Shown piece after piece: positions 1 to 63,797 of a stretch of DNA of 64,000 nucleotides (within the stretch, counting starts at the first letter, position 1; each line of letters opens with the position of its first letter). Both the position numbers and the translations under genes were made by a program. The notes under the pieces are model-generated. The model was given only the letters and a program-made list of their open reading frames with translations, did not search any database and was not told where the DNA came from. Source of the stretch: Alviniconcha marisindica. Lineage: Eukaryota; Mollusca; Gastropoda; Provannidae. Where the stretch lies: assembly GCA_018857735.1 (NCBI GenBank), contig JABMCL010001612.1, positions 682,001 to 746,000 of the forward strand, in the 5' to 3' direction.

Positions 1-319
1 AAAACATGTGGAGGTGGGAGGACAGGGAGCTTCTGCTACTGCTACTCTGTCGCCACCAGAGCGCCACCAAGAACATAAGAATACATGCAGATCAACAGAC
101 ATGTGAGCTCCTTTCCTACTCGTTACAATGTGAAGCCATCATGCAAGAATGACCATCAGCATTTTGGGTGAAGCCCTCTCTGTGTGCTGCAACTTGTGGA
201 ACAGATGTACATCACCCTCAACCTTTGTGTTTCGCCTCCTCTTTATGTTGCTACTTCGTGTTCCTGAAGTATTCAGGCATAGGCCTCTCTCTGCTGCCAT
301 GCTGCCACTTCTTGTAGAA

Positions 320-320
<1 letters not shown>
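1..320. other. SMG1 intron 42, unique part
   Basis: This is intron sequence after the last exon seen. I looked for the next SMG1 exon on the minus strand and found none. A short Gly/Arg-like reading at 139-324 has no homology I recognise. The left end of the window is inside the SMG1 gene. Confidence 0.6.
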
Positions 321-38370
<38,050 letters not shown>

Positions 38371-38715
38371 CACACGTAGACTTTTCTCTCTAAACTACCA
38401 TGACATAAAGCTATCTTGCAATCCAAGCGGTAATGTTTCGCGTAATAGAATCCGCCATAACTTTTTGTAGATTGCATTCAGCAGTGAATGGAATGAAGCC
38501 GCTGTTACAATTTCTTTACCGTCGATAACAATTTTGCTGTCTATTCTGTTCTGAATAATTTCAAAAGGACCCGATTTCAAAACCCCATCTGGAATACAAT
38601 ATAGTATTTATTTCCTTTCAGTAGTTTCACGGACCAATTTCACGCCGGGATTACGTCGCCTCGGGCTATTAAAAAAACTAACTCATCGTTTAACAGAATC
38701 TAAAGCAAACAATTT

Positions 38716-38866
<151 letters not shown>

Positions 38867-39371
38867 GTGTAGTGCCCAACTTCAACCGGGTGGTCAGCAT
38901 GTCTTATTGTATATGAATTATATGTCATGTACAGCGCGAGTATGTCGGTGTACATTTTATTGGTTATACCACTCCATTATGGCCACCGTGGCCAGGGACA
39001 TCATATGTCCTTTCAGGCTGATAGGCATATGTATGACTGGGAAAAAATCTTGGGGGGGGGGGAGGAAAGAAAAAAGAAAGAAAAAAAGGAGAAAGAAAGA
39101 GAGAAAAAAAGGAGATGGAGGGAGAAAAAGAGGAGAAAGCAAACATTAGTTGTGCAAAATCTGAAACAAGAATGACAGCTAGCGTTCTAAAACAAGATTT
39201 AAACCCATATGAAGGTTTTTATTAATTTTTTTATTTTATTTTATTCGGACACAATAATCTACCCGAATTTTCGGGGTAATCCCCTTAGTCAAGCTACAAA
39301 ACGCCACTTAAAACTGAGACAACAGTTAAACGGTGAAAAACAATGAAAAATAAGATGAGAAGCAAAATAAC

Positions 39372-39699
<328 letters not shown>

Positions 39700-40171
39700 T
39701 TCAGCTGTGTTGTTTCAAGTTCAGTCCTGTCCAGTGCTTCGAAGAATGTTAGCATGACAATGTACTGGGCAAATGAGTCATATGTGAACTGTCCTTTGTT
39801 GCCACCTATATCCAGTATCTTTAATGTGCACAACTGATCTCAGTGCATGCTCTGTACATGAAGGCGAGATCGGCACTTACTAGCTTGCACAAGTGTTGAC
39901 AGTTTAATTTTTCAAAGAACTCCGCAGTCCTTCTGTATGACAAGATATAATAATATAGCATTCCAGTCAAAGCTTCAACTCCATTCTCAGTTCTGAGACG
40001 GAAGGTACTACGCATGTGTATGTTTCCATGAAACATTCAACGAACGTGACCTGGCAATTCAATAATATTCTTACAAGGGGATACCGGGACGCAAATTGTA
40101 ATGAATTGTATACATTAATGTAAATAGATATATGTGCCTCTTCTGTGGGGAAGGGGCAGAACAAAAACAAC

Positions 40172-54227
<14,056 letters not shown>

Positions 54228-54237
54228 TGATGAACAT

Positions 54238-54243
54238 AATAAA
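54238..54243 (+). terminator. NOL11: NOL11 poly(A) signal AATAAA
   Basis: AATAAA lies 11 nt after the stop codon, so the 3' UTR would be very short (about 30-40 nt). Confidence 0.8.
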
Positions 54244-54510
54244 GATTATATTGGTTAAAGTGTGTTAAAGTTTTCAAAGCCTGAATCAATGTCTCAAGAC
54301 CACAGATGGACACCTGTGTAAATGATGGGCTTTATTTGGGGGAAGGGGGTGGGGGGCAATTACAAGCTCAGTATGTCTCTCATGCGTCACGGTTGTATTG
54401 AGAACAGCTATTGTATATATATAAGGCATGTGTTTATACCATGTCACATAATAATAAATAATGAAAGTATTTTAAAGCGCAAAGTCTTGTCCCTAGAGAC
54501 TATTCTAGAC

Positions 54511-54511
54511 G

Positions 54512-54571
<60 letters not shown>
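54511..54571. repeat. (CA)n microsatellite in the NOL11-TXN2 spacer
   Basis: About 30 CA units downstream of NOL11. Confidence 0.95.
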
Positions 54572-54572
<1 letters not shown>

Positions 54573-54860
54573 GCATTCTGACTATACAGATCTAAATATA
54601 CACAGCTTAAAATGGGCAGCAAACGCCCAGGAGACTTGGAATGAATAAAGACGCACAGAACAGAAAACATGACAGGTCTACAATTTTGCATAACAATGGA
54701 TTGTTTCTATCTCTTGCAAAGTTCACATACTCCACTCTTGAACAATAGCTGACATGGTTGCGTGTGATAGATAATCAATGCTTAATGCTCAGTCAACCAT
54801 GTGTAGTGTAGTCAGTGTAGAATGTACAAAAGTAGCATGGTATCCAGTACTTTGAGAGCA

Positions 54861-55345
54861 GGGATAGCTCAGTGGTAGAGCACTGGACTTGTAATCGAAA
54901 AGTTGCAGGTTCAAGTCCACACAGAAGCAGCAGGAGAATTTTCTTCTCCAGGGTCAACTTTCTGTGTTAACTCTTATTTGGGCATCCATTCCACCCCTGT
55001 GTTACAACAGTAGCACGTAAAAGATCCAAGTCATGCTGCCAAAAGTGGAGGTGGCAGGTTACAGCTAAATACACATACACCCAATGTATGTGGCTTTGAA
55101 TGAAGTGGTGCTGTAAAGTTGTTCATGGTTGTATGGTGTATGTATATAGAACATACTGAGATGGTCGCAGTTTCAAAAAGGCACCAGCCATTAATCAACC
55201 AGCTTGCGCTGTGAGTACACCACTTTGGTGGATATTCAAAAATGGGCTGGAAAAGGTTAGTCACACCTTCAGAATCACGTGTGACGTGATGAACACAGCA
55301 AGTCTGCTGAAGAGCAGAGAAAAGCTGTCTATCAAAGTAATGAAT
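54861..55345 (+). mobile_element. tRNA-derived SINE, copy 2 (older)
   Basis: GGGATAGCTCAGTGGTAGAG (A box) and GGTTCAAGTCC (B box, 54,908-54,918) head the same body as copy 1, including GCAGGAGAATTTTCTTCTCC and AGGTGGCAGGTTACAGCT. CpGs are largely decayed. Confidence 0.86.
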
Positions 55346-55800
55346 AACAACAATAGTGATACAGTGTGTGTATTTTGTTCAGTGGATATTCAAAAACGTG
55401 CTTAAAAAAGCTCTGGTCACTCATTCAGAATCACATGCAACATGAGCACAATGAGCCTGTTGAAGAGCCAAGAACAGTCCTATGATTATGTGAAAGTGAT
55501 ATAACAACAGATGATGCAATGTATTGTGTTCAGTTCAAAAACGTGCTGAAAAAGGCTACAGTCACTCATTCACAACTACATTCAACGCGAGCACAATGAA
55601 CCTGCTCAAGAGCTAAGAATAGTCCAAAGTGATATGCAACACTTACAATGATGCAATATGTGTATTCTGTTTCATGGCTATTCAATAATGTGCTGGAAAA
55701 GGTTACAGTCACTCATTCAGGATCACGTGTGACACGAGTCTGCTGAAGAGCAGAGAATAGCACTATAGAAGTGATAAACAATAATAGTGATGCAATGACA
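55222..55800. repeat. Tandem copies of the SINE 3' tail (4 copies, about 150 bp)
   Basis: After the SINE, three more copies of its last 120 bp (TGGATATTCAAAAACGTGCT ... CACTCATTCAGAATCAC ... GAAGAGC) are joined head to tail. Each is followed by a GTGATGCAATG...GTGTATTTTG spacer. The copies differ from each other by 15-25% by eye. Confidence 0.8.
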
Positions 55801-55914
55801 GTGTGTATATTTTGCATTCTCAGTGTGTTTGATTAGGCTATAGGGCCTGAGGTGCTTCTTCACTTTGGTTTGGTTTGTTTTGTGCTGAGTTGTCTCAGGC
55901 AAGGGGACTGAGAT

Positions 55915-57100
55915 CCCAGGTGAGGGGAGAGGGAGACTGTACCTAACAGTAGGTGGGAGAGGGAGACTATACCTAACAGGTGGGGGGAGAGGGAGACTAT
56001 ACCTAACAGGAGGTGGGGGGAGAGGGAGACTGTACCTAACAGTAGGTGGGAGAGGGAGACTATACCTAACAGGAGGTGGGGGGAGAGGGAGACTATACCT
56101 AACAGGAGGTGGGGGGAGAGGGAGACTGTACCTAACAGTAGGTGGGAGATGAAGACTATACCGAACAGGAGGTGGGGGGAGAGGGAGACTATACCTAACA
56201 GGAGGTGGGGGGAGAGGGAGACTGTACCTAACAGTAGGTGGGAGAGGGAGACTGTACCTAACAGTAGGTGGGAGAGGGAGACTATACCTAACAGGAGGTG
56301 GGGGGAGAGGGAGACTGTACCTAACTGGGGGGGGGACTGTACCTAACAGGAGGTGGGAGAGGGAGACTGTACCTAACAGTAGGTGGGAGAGGGAGACTGT
56401 ACCTAACTGGGGGGGGGGGGGGGGGGGAACTGTACCTAACAGGAGGTGGGAGAGGGAGACTATACCTAACAGTAGGTGGGAGAGGGAGACTATACCTAAC
56501 AGGAGGTGAGGGAGAGGGAAACTGTACCTAACAGGAGGTGGGGGGGGGGGGGGGGGAGACTGTACCTAACAGGTGGGAGAGGGAGACTATACCTAACAGT
56601 AGGTGGGAGAGGGAGACTATACCTAACAGGAGGTGAGGGAGAGGGAGACTATACCTAACAGGGGGGGGGGGGGGGAGACTGTACCTAACAGGAGGTGGGA
56701 GAGGGAGACTATACCTAACAGTAGGTGGGGGAGAGGGAGACTATACCTAACGGGAGGGGAGAGGGAGACTGTACCTAACAGGAGGTGGGGGGACAGGGAG
56801 ACTATACCTAACAGAAAGTGGGGAGAGGGAGACTATACCTAACAGGAGGTGGGGAGAGAGGGAGACTATACCTAACAGGAGGTGGCGAGGAGGGAGACTA
56901 TACCTAACAGGAGGTGGGGAGAGGGAGACTATACCTAACAGGAGGTGGGGGGAGAGGGAGACTACCTAACAGTAGGTGGGGGGAGAGTGAGATTATACCT
57001 AACAGTAGGTGGGGGAGAGTGAGATTATACCTAACAGGAGGTGGGGGGAGAGGGAGACTGTACTTAACAGGAGGTGGAAGGAGCGGGAGACTATACCTGA
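55915..57100. repeat. G-rich minisatellite, 26-32 bp units, about 38 copies
   Basis: The unit is GGTGGGAGAGGGAGACTATA + CCTAACAGGA, with variable G runs (up to about 20 G). The plus strand has several GGG runs per unit and so high G-quadruplex potential. It lies between the convergent ends of NOL11 and TXN2. ORFs with the pattern 'RETIPNRRWG' are repeat translations. Confidence 0.93.
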
Positions 57101-57235
57101 CACTACACTGTCACCACCCGATTGACTCCTGCATTATATGATGTGCAGCATTGAGGGCCAGTTTTAATGTTTCATTAACTGTGAGGGACAAAGTCGCAAG
57201 ACAGTGACTGCAGACCACAGCTTTTGAAAAAAGAG

Positions 57236-57320
57236 GTGAGTTGAAGCGGAATCAAACTGGGGTGACGGGTCCTTCTGCTTACCAGCCTAATGCCTTAACA
57301 TTAGGCCAAGCTGGCTCACA
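57236..57320 (-). mobile_element. Decayed tRNA-like SINE head
   Basis: On the minus strand AGCTTGGCCTAATGTTAAGG, then GGCTGGTAAGCAGAAGGACC and CCAGTTTGATTCC keep tRNA-like A- and B-box spacing (TGGCCTAATG.TTAAGGC and GGTTCGATTCC-like). No closed cloverleaf remains. It differs from the SINE at 52,098. Confidence 0.5.
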
Positions 57321-57779
57321 TATTATAAGTTGTGACTTCTTTATGACTGGGTGAACTGGTACATTAAACAGTCACAAAATTACCTCTTACTGAAATTACT
57401 CTGCATGCATCAAAATACCATCTACACGCACCACTGCCTTTGAAACAATATGGAATGTATTTGAGCAAAGAATATATGGTGCACAATCTGCTGCGTATAC
57501 TAATTTGAGGTGAGCCACTTGAACTGGTTCTTACACAACAACATAAATTTCTGGTCTCATGGCATGGACTGGGTAAATCTGTCAGAGAACACTGGACCAT
57601 GTGTTATCAGCATCAAGGGCCTGTGATCTGTACTTGTTAAAATAAACAGTCTCTTAGCTAGGTATTAGTATGAGATCAATGCTTTAGTGTATGTAGATTG
57701 AGAGACGGGGTGTATGTCTAAGAGTGGGTACATGTGTGTGTTTCATGACTGGATTATTGAGGTGTGAAATTTAATTCTT

Positions 57780-57870
57780 AATTATGCCTTAATGTAAAAG
57801 ATCGAATGACAGCTTTAATTTCTTGCTGGGAAGAATAAAGTTTATTGTTGTTAAAAAAAAGTCTCAATCC
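57780..57870 (+). mobile_element. Poly(A)-tailed retrosequence end
   Basis: AAGAATAAAGTTTATTGTTG is followed by TTAAAAAAAAG. This looks like the polyadenylated 3' end of a retrotransposed sequence. The upstream source is not recognised. It could also be the end of an unannotated plus-strand transcript. Confidence 0.35.
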
Positions 57871-57923
57871 CACACTCTCTCATTCATGACAACGAAAGAC
57901 GAAATGAAAATACGCAAACAAAC

Positions 57924-57929
57924 TTTATT
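57924..57929 (-). terminator. TXN2: TXN2 poly(A) signal
   Basis: TTTATT on plus is AATAAA on minus, 819 nt after the TXN2 stop. No nearer AATAAA was seen, so the 3' UTR is likely about 830 nt (57,910-58,747). Confidence 0.65.
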
Positions 57930-58747
57930 TTAATTTGAACACATTCGTCTGTATATGTACACCATCACTGTTCCATTTTACTTTTCAGTATGATGCTATT
58001 TTCATTGTTTGTGTGTAGTGGATGTTGCTGAAGTACACTGTTGCAGGTGCCCATTGCGGCATCAATCACTTCATCAGTCACTCCAATCAGACCAGGAAAA
58101 ATGTCCATTTTAATCAGTCAAGAGTAAAAACACACCTTCTCCACACTAAAAACCCACTGCCTCCAGTGCTCTTCCAAACAATCAAGGCATTACAAGCCTC
58201 CTCACTCATAACATAACAACTACCTCTTCAGTTAATCATGTCCAGTCAAACCGTCCTAGCAGCTTCTCTGATTGTCAGCTGAACTGCCAATGTTTAAAGG
58301 GTCAGGAATTAACTTTTTCAGGGGAGAACATGTACATGTAATTTTTGATACTAACAGAACGCAGATTATAAGCAACCCCACCCCCACTAGCTCTTTGCCA
58401 TACAGTCTATTTACCTGGATGTTCGAAGCATCAAATTCTTCTTGTAAAATCAGGAGGCTGAACACTTCTGCACTTTAATCAGCACAATGCCTGTCTAGTT
58501 ATTACGGAGATTTTTGTACATTTTACAGAAATAATGGCAAACCTTTAAGCATCTTACCTGTGGTACTTAGCATCTGTCATTAATAGCCAAAGTACTGAAT
58601 AAATCAACAATGATCAGCAGCCATTAGAAAGAATTCTGAAGCAAAAAAAAAGGCTGAAGACTGTCAGTCAAACCATGTAAATAATTCTACAGTGCACGCA
58701 AACTCTACGTGACAGACCAAGTTGTTGTTGGTAAATTGTGCACGGCT

Positions 58748-60608
58748 CTAAATGAGTCCCTGGACAAACTTCTTGATCTCGTCATCATCCATCAGTCCAA
58801 TGAATGAGTTCATCACCTTGCCGTTTTTTACCCCATAAACTGTTGGGACTGACTGAACCTGCAACATCAAACACACCAGTACTGATCAAGAGCAGTTTGA
58901 AAATGAGTAGCAGAAAAAGAGCAAACGCTGAGATAAAACAACTATTCAAAAATCTCACTTCTAATCAACTTGGGGTTCACCCATGACCTTGAAAACAGAC
59001 CACAGTCAAAAACACCTTGTTGCTGCCCCCAAAACCAACTTTTAAGAAACTGTCCCTCAAACAGTCACAACAGATGGCACTAGCAGTAGAAACCCTTTTT
59101 CTTCTTCTTCAAAAACACTGACAAAAGAATCATATAAAATACATGTTCAGTTCACACAGACATAAAAATAACTGCAAACAGTCCCAACATTATTGTTTTT
59201 ATGAAACCATAGGAAGATTTTTCACAAAGACACCTGATCACAAGGACACTTTCACAATAATGGAAACTTCCAAAGCATCTAACCCCTGGCCTAAAGCGCT
59301 GAACAAAACACACACGATGAAAATCAAGACAGAGAATGTTATCTGCAATTCAACAAACAGCTAACACATGATGTACACATCAACAAGGGTTTAAATGTAA
59401 CTAAGCGCAAGATGCACACACACACATGCATATTATACAGATTGATAGGGGTGAAGGACAGTTTTGCGTAACTGAAATATTCAGATGTATTGAGTTTGCT
59501 TTTGAAGGAAAAGAAAGTAGCAAGAGTGCCTGATGTTTTGGGGGAGATTGTTCCAGATGTAGGGACTGAAGTGTGAGAAAATGCAAAAGCCATGGGTTGA
59601 AGCATTGGAGTTTGGGCATGTGTTTGTCAAACGAAGAGCAAAGAGAGCGGGAAAGACTGTAAAGGTGCAGTAGTTAGAAAGGTAAGAGTGGGCAGAACCT
59701 GTGATTGCATTGTAACACATGCAAGTGCTTTCTATTTTATTCATTCAAAAAATTGTGGCTTCACGTGTCTACATCAAACCAAAAATAACATGAAGATCCA
59801 CTTTTCTCTGTCTCTGATTTTAATTCTGGTACTGGGCAGAATTCTGACTATGTACAAGTATAAAGTATAAATCCTAATTTGATTCTTTTTCACTTGTGCA
59901 CACACTTTTGTCAAACTTGTCTGTAATATTCACACTGTTTGAAGTACATCCGCAAGAATTTGTAGGGAAAAACAACCCTCCAGTTCAATCTGTGTGATGC
60001 CACTATGACCTTACCAATTCAAGCAAAAATTAACAGATTACGCCTAAAGAGTACCCAAGATGAGACCAGTGTTCACTTTTTACCTGCTTCCAAAATGTAT
60101 GAACGCCACCCCACCCCCCCCACCCCTGCAATACATGCTACAGTCACTGAAATATTTACAATATGATCTCATCTTTATGGAGCATTCATGCAAAGTTTGA
60201 AGTGGATGGGATAGGAATTTACTGGGACAATAAATTATTTTCAGTTACATTTTTGCAAGCACTGCTGTGACATGACTCACATTTTTCAAGTTAGTATGTG
60301 GGTACTGATTTGTATAGCCTACACATACCTGAAAACATTGATCTCAAAAACTATCAGACACAAATCATAATGTGGACAGAAAGAAAATGTGGCACCACAG
60401 AACAGAACAAGGGTGAAAGACTGATAACAAATTTGTTGTGGAAAAACTATCATGATGATTAATAAACTTCCTGAGGTTACTCACATTGTATTGCAGGGCT
60501 AGTTCCATATTCTCATCAATGTCCACCTTCGCCAACACCACTGTGCCTTTTTCCTCTGCAATGATCATCTCAAGCCGAGGGCCCAACAACTTGCAAGGTC
60601 CACACCAT
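58748..60608 (-). CDS. TXN2: Mitochondrial thioredoxin, last two coding exons (5' part not found)
   Basis: Exons 60,485-60,608 and 58,748-58,858. The first reads [40 protein letters not shown] and ends N at AAT|GTGAGT. The second reads [15 protein letters not shown]... and ends [12 protein letters not shown]. The redox pair is CGPC. KxLGPRLE and AKVDID distinguish TXN2 from cytosolic thioredoxin, and the cis-Pro motif SVPTV is present. The acceptor TTACAG|A leaves one base to finish the preceding codon (probably Gln of HAQWCGPC), so at least one exon encoding the presequence and VDFHA is missing. I searched to 64,000 and did not find it. TXN2 reduces peroxiredoxin 3 and other matrix disulfides. 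Confidence 0.9.
59250..59745 (-). mobile_element. 3' end of a CR1/L2-like LINE in the last TXN2 intron
   Basis: On the minus strand one frame gives [20 protein letters not shown], then [20 protein letters not shown]. This is the usual C-terminal end of a non-LTR reverse transcriptase with WNNLPQxIRHS. It is followed by a 3' UTR homologous to the copy at 50,940-51,350. It is truncated at 5'. Confidence 0.78.
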
Positions 60609-61060
60609 CTGTAAGCATACAAAGTCCACACCATCTGTAAGCATACAAAGTCCACACCATCTGTAAGCATACAAAGTCCACACCATCTGTAAGCATACGA
60701 AGTCCACACCATCTGTAGGCATACAAAGTCCACACCATCTGTAAGCATACGAAGTCCACACCATCTGTAGGCATACAAAGTCTGCACCATCTGTAAGCAT
60801 ACAAAGTCTGCACCATCTGTAGGCATACAAAGTCTGCACCATCTGTAAGCATACAAAGTCCACACCATCTGTAGGCATACAAAATCCACACCATCTGTAG
60901 ACATACAAAGTCCACATCCTCTGTAGACATACAAAGTCCACACCATCTGTAGACATATGAAGTCCACACCATCTGTAGACATACGAAGTCCACATCCTCT
61001 GTAGACATACAAAGTCCACATCCTCTGTAGACATACAAAGTCCACATCATCTGACCGTCT
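60600..61060. repeat. 26 bp minisatellite (about 17 copies) made from the TXN2 active-site exon acceptor
   Basis: The minus-strand unit is TTACAGATGGTGTGGACTTT + GTATGC. It equals the acceptor TTACAG plus the first bases of the exon (A TGG TGT GGA CC...). It contains no stop in any frame, and 26 is not a multiple of three, so three overlapping ORFs of 154-269 codons arise. The copies differ at a few positions (GTATGCCT, GTATGTCT, AGGATGTGG). Confidence 0.94.
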
Positions 61061-61544
61061 GCTGCACAGGCAAACAAGGTCTGTTCCATTGGTTTCCATA
61101 CCATGGACTGGTGCATTGAAGGATTTGTGCAAGCATTTTTGCTTACCTGTCACACTCTTTTGCCTACATTGCACATGTGCTTTTCATAAACATTCATCAG
61201 TCAGCATCACTTGGGGCATCTTCTATGATGCTTCCACTTCCATGTTAATGAAAGATGAATGATAACAGTTTCCTAATTCTTGTAGCTTTACTGTTTCAAT
61301 GGCATATATGACTGTCGTGTATTTTAGTCTTTGGTTTCTCATGAAAACAATGGCAGCTTACTAGTGTCAAAGACAAAATTACAAATTATGCGCACATAAT
61401 TACAACCACTTGCTGGTGAAAATGGACACTGTGCCAGGATAAGTTTTTTTCCTCAACAGATAGCAGCTGAAGATTCATAAATGAGTCAGAAAATCCCAAG
61501 AGACTCAAACTGCACTACAAGACAGAATGTGACATACATGGCAA

Positions 61545-63731
61545 TATATATATATGACTTAGTGCCAAAAGGTGTGCATGCAAGGGGTTATGCACTTCAG
61601 TTGAAAATAAAACATTGTTGAAAACTGTTTTTATGCGAAATGTTGTGTTGTGCACTTGCATGAATGAATGAATATATAGTACAGATAATTTCAGCAACCA
61701 GGCTGTGGTTGATTTCAAGATACAGTCATTACACACTGAAAAAGCACCGAAAAATGACCGCCAAAAATGGACATCCATGTACCGAGCGATTTTTTGTCAC
61801 TCTGCTTACAAACAAATTGCAAGCACACAGAGAAACAATCACTGATCTGTGCGCGGAAAACACTGTTTTATACGAATATAACATCAACACTCACGATAGT
61901 TGTATTTTCGATCAATTGATTGCAAATGTTTGCCCTGTATGTACGTCAGATGTGTTGCAAACTCGAACTGAAAACTTTGAACAACCAAAAAACGACAGCA
62001 TCGCTTTGGAATCACCAGAAACGTCGCATGTGTTCCGATCCATGCATTTGCACTACACAGCGATACTCATGTGTTTTTTCAGCAAAGTTTTGCATGAAAT
62101 CTGAAGAATATTTCCCCAATCATTTGATATTGTTGTAACATCTGACATCCCTACAAGATATCTAATATTTTGTACAAAACAAACGAGAAAGCACTCTTTT
62201 TTATCGACAACATCCAGCACGTCACGTGACCTTTCCTGAGTGCCTTCATTCTCCCGGCCGCATGGCGTCTTTGTTCGGAAATATCGAAAGGTGTGTTGTA
62301 GTCTCCTTCAGTGGTCCGACGTACATACATGAATCTGATGTAGAGCATGCACTGTGCGCTTTTTCAGGAGTTTATGGAGATTATTTTCAAGTTTTCCGCC
62401 AATTTGGGTGTGCAAAATGAAAGTACTGTGAAAAATGGCATCTTCCCACGCCAAAGATTTGAAACCCATTTTTTTTATATACTTAGCTGAGTACAGCGTG
62501 AAGAATTTCATTACGACAAGGCAATATCTTGTAAATCTTACGTGCAACTGTTGATTCAGGATGTGTACTCAATTTCATCAAAAACTTGTCAGTTATAAGC
62601 GCACGCATTTTGTAGACTGTTTAGTGGTGTTGCAAGAATATTTTGTTAACTGAGCGAGAGTGACGAAGTTACAGTTTTTTTTCTGGAAGTAATTTTCATA
62701 CTGAAAGTTATGTCAACTGTTGTTGTAACGTGACGTAAAACATTAAACTTTTAAAGTTTAATTAAGCCCAGCAGATGTTAGTAATACTAATAGCGGTTCT
62801 GAGAATTGAGTACTGATTTGTTTAGAGGTCATGGTGTGTAGGTTTGTACTGAGCATATCAGTATTGGGACAGTTGCTGGTTATTGGGTTAATAATTTCAT
62901 ATTCATAAAACTTCAAATTCATTGACATGACCAGGGTATGCGGAACTGAGCGTACTCCTGAGCCAAGTGGTACAGCAAGGAGGAAAACATCAAACACAGA
63001 CAGTTGCAGACAGTACAGAGAGAGGCTGGCCGCAGAGAATCCACATCTCGAAGAGGGGGGGTGGGGGGGGGGTCTGGACTTAATTGTTAATGTAAATCAC
63101 CTTGATAAAATCAGGTCATTCGGATTTGTTTTTGTTAGACTGATCTAAGCAAACACAGAATGTTTTCTATGCTAAAAATTGGGGAAATGTTATTTTGTTG
63201 TAATACTGATGTAATACAGAAATTTGTTTAATTTAATTTTTATGACTTATTATTAAATGCAAACTGAGAAAAAATCTTCTCACTGTGTTTTTGCATGCAC
63301 TTGTATGGCTGATTATAGTATATTGCATGAAAGGGTGTGTTACTTGTTATATAAAAAAATGTTGAGTTATGGGTTTATGTCGCCTGTCAGATATTACAAC
63401 AATCAACATGTCACAATCATGTGTTAAATTATATGAGTGTACACAATTTGGCACAAACATAGTAGGGGAGATGTGCACTAATAGTGTGACTTGATTTTGT
63501 GCACTGAAGACACAATGAACTATGCATGTTGTAATATATGATGTACAACATGCAGCCTTTTATGACCTTTGTCAGCAAATATTTCCAGAAGTGCACAAGT
63601 TTTTATCTTTTGCTTTAAAAAATCTTTCCTAGCATTGTGCACATTCTAAAAACACAACTAGTTTCAATGTATCATCAACTTTATTTTCTACCCCTTTGTC
63701 CTGTTTTCATGCACACCTTTTGGCACTAAGT

Positions 63732-63796
<65 letters not shown>
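61545..63796. mobile_element. Possible 2.2 kb inverted-repeat element flanked by (AT)n
   Basis: CTTAGTGCCAAAAGGTGTGC + ATG at about 61,558 recurs as its exact reverse complement at about 63,708-63,730. Weaker similarity continues inward (GAAAATAAA...TGTGCAC on both sides). Both outer sides are AT repeats (short on the left, about 60 bp at 63,734-63,795 on the right), compatible with a TA target. No transposase was recognised inside. Two independent copies in opposite orientation are an equally good reading. Confidence 0.4.
62262..62420 (+). CDS. Small hypothetical ORF behind a promoter-like stretch
   Basis: 52 codons, starting MASLFGNIERCVVVSFSG. The 50 nt before the ATG are CpG-containing, with an E-box CACGTG at 62,223-62,228, unlike the AT-rich surroundings. 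It could be a first exon (a GTGTGT donor follows after the tenth codon), a promoter with a chance ORF, or part of the inverted-repeat element. No homology is recognised. Confidence 0.15.
   Translation: MASLFGNIERCVVVSFSGPTYIHESDVEHALCAFSGVYGDYFQVFRQFGCAK

Positions 63797-63797
<1 letters not shown>

Noticed and set aside
38395..38580. 61-codon minus ORF upstream of SMG1 as an extra exon
   Set aside because: It begins at a TTG, not an ATG, is out of frame with exon 1 and has no homology. Only its last four codons form an ATG uORF.
60365..61174. 269-codon minus ORF with repeated WCGLCM-like motifs, resembling a multi-thioredoxin protein
   Set aside because: The repeats are a 26 bp array of the splice acceptor. 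Only the last 41 codons (from TGGTGTGGACC) are TXN2 exon. All three frames are equally open, which a real gene would not show.
61664..62104. 146-codon ORF considered as a gene or transposase
   Set aside because: No catalytic motif, homology or splice context was recognised. It is kept only as part of the possible inverted-repeat element.
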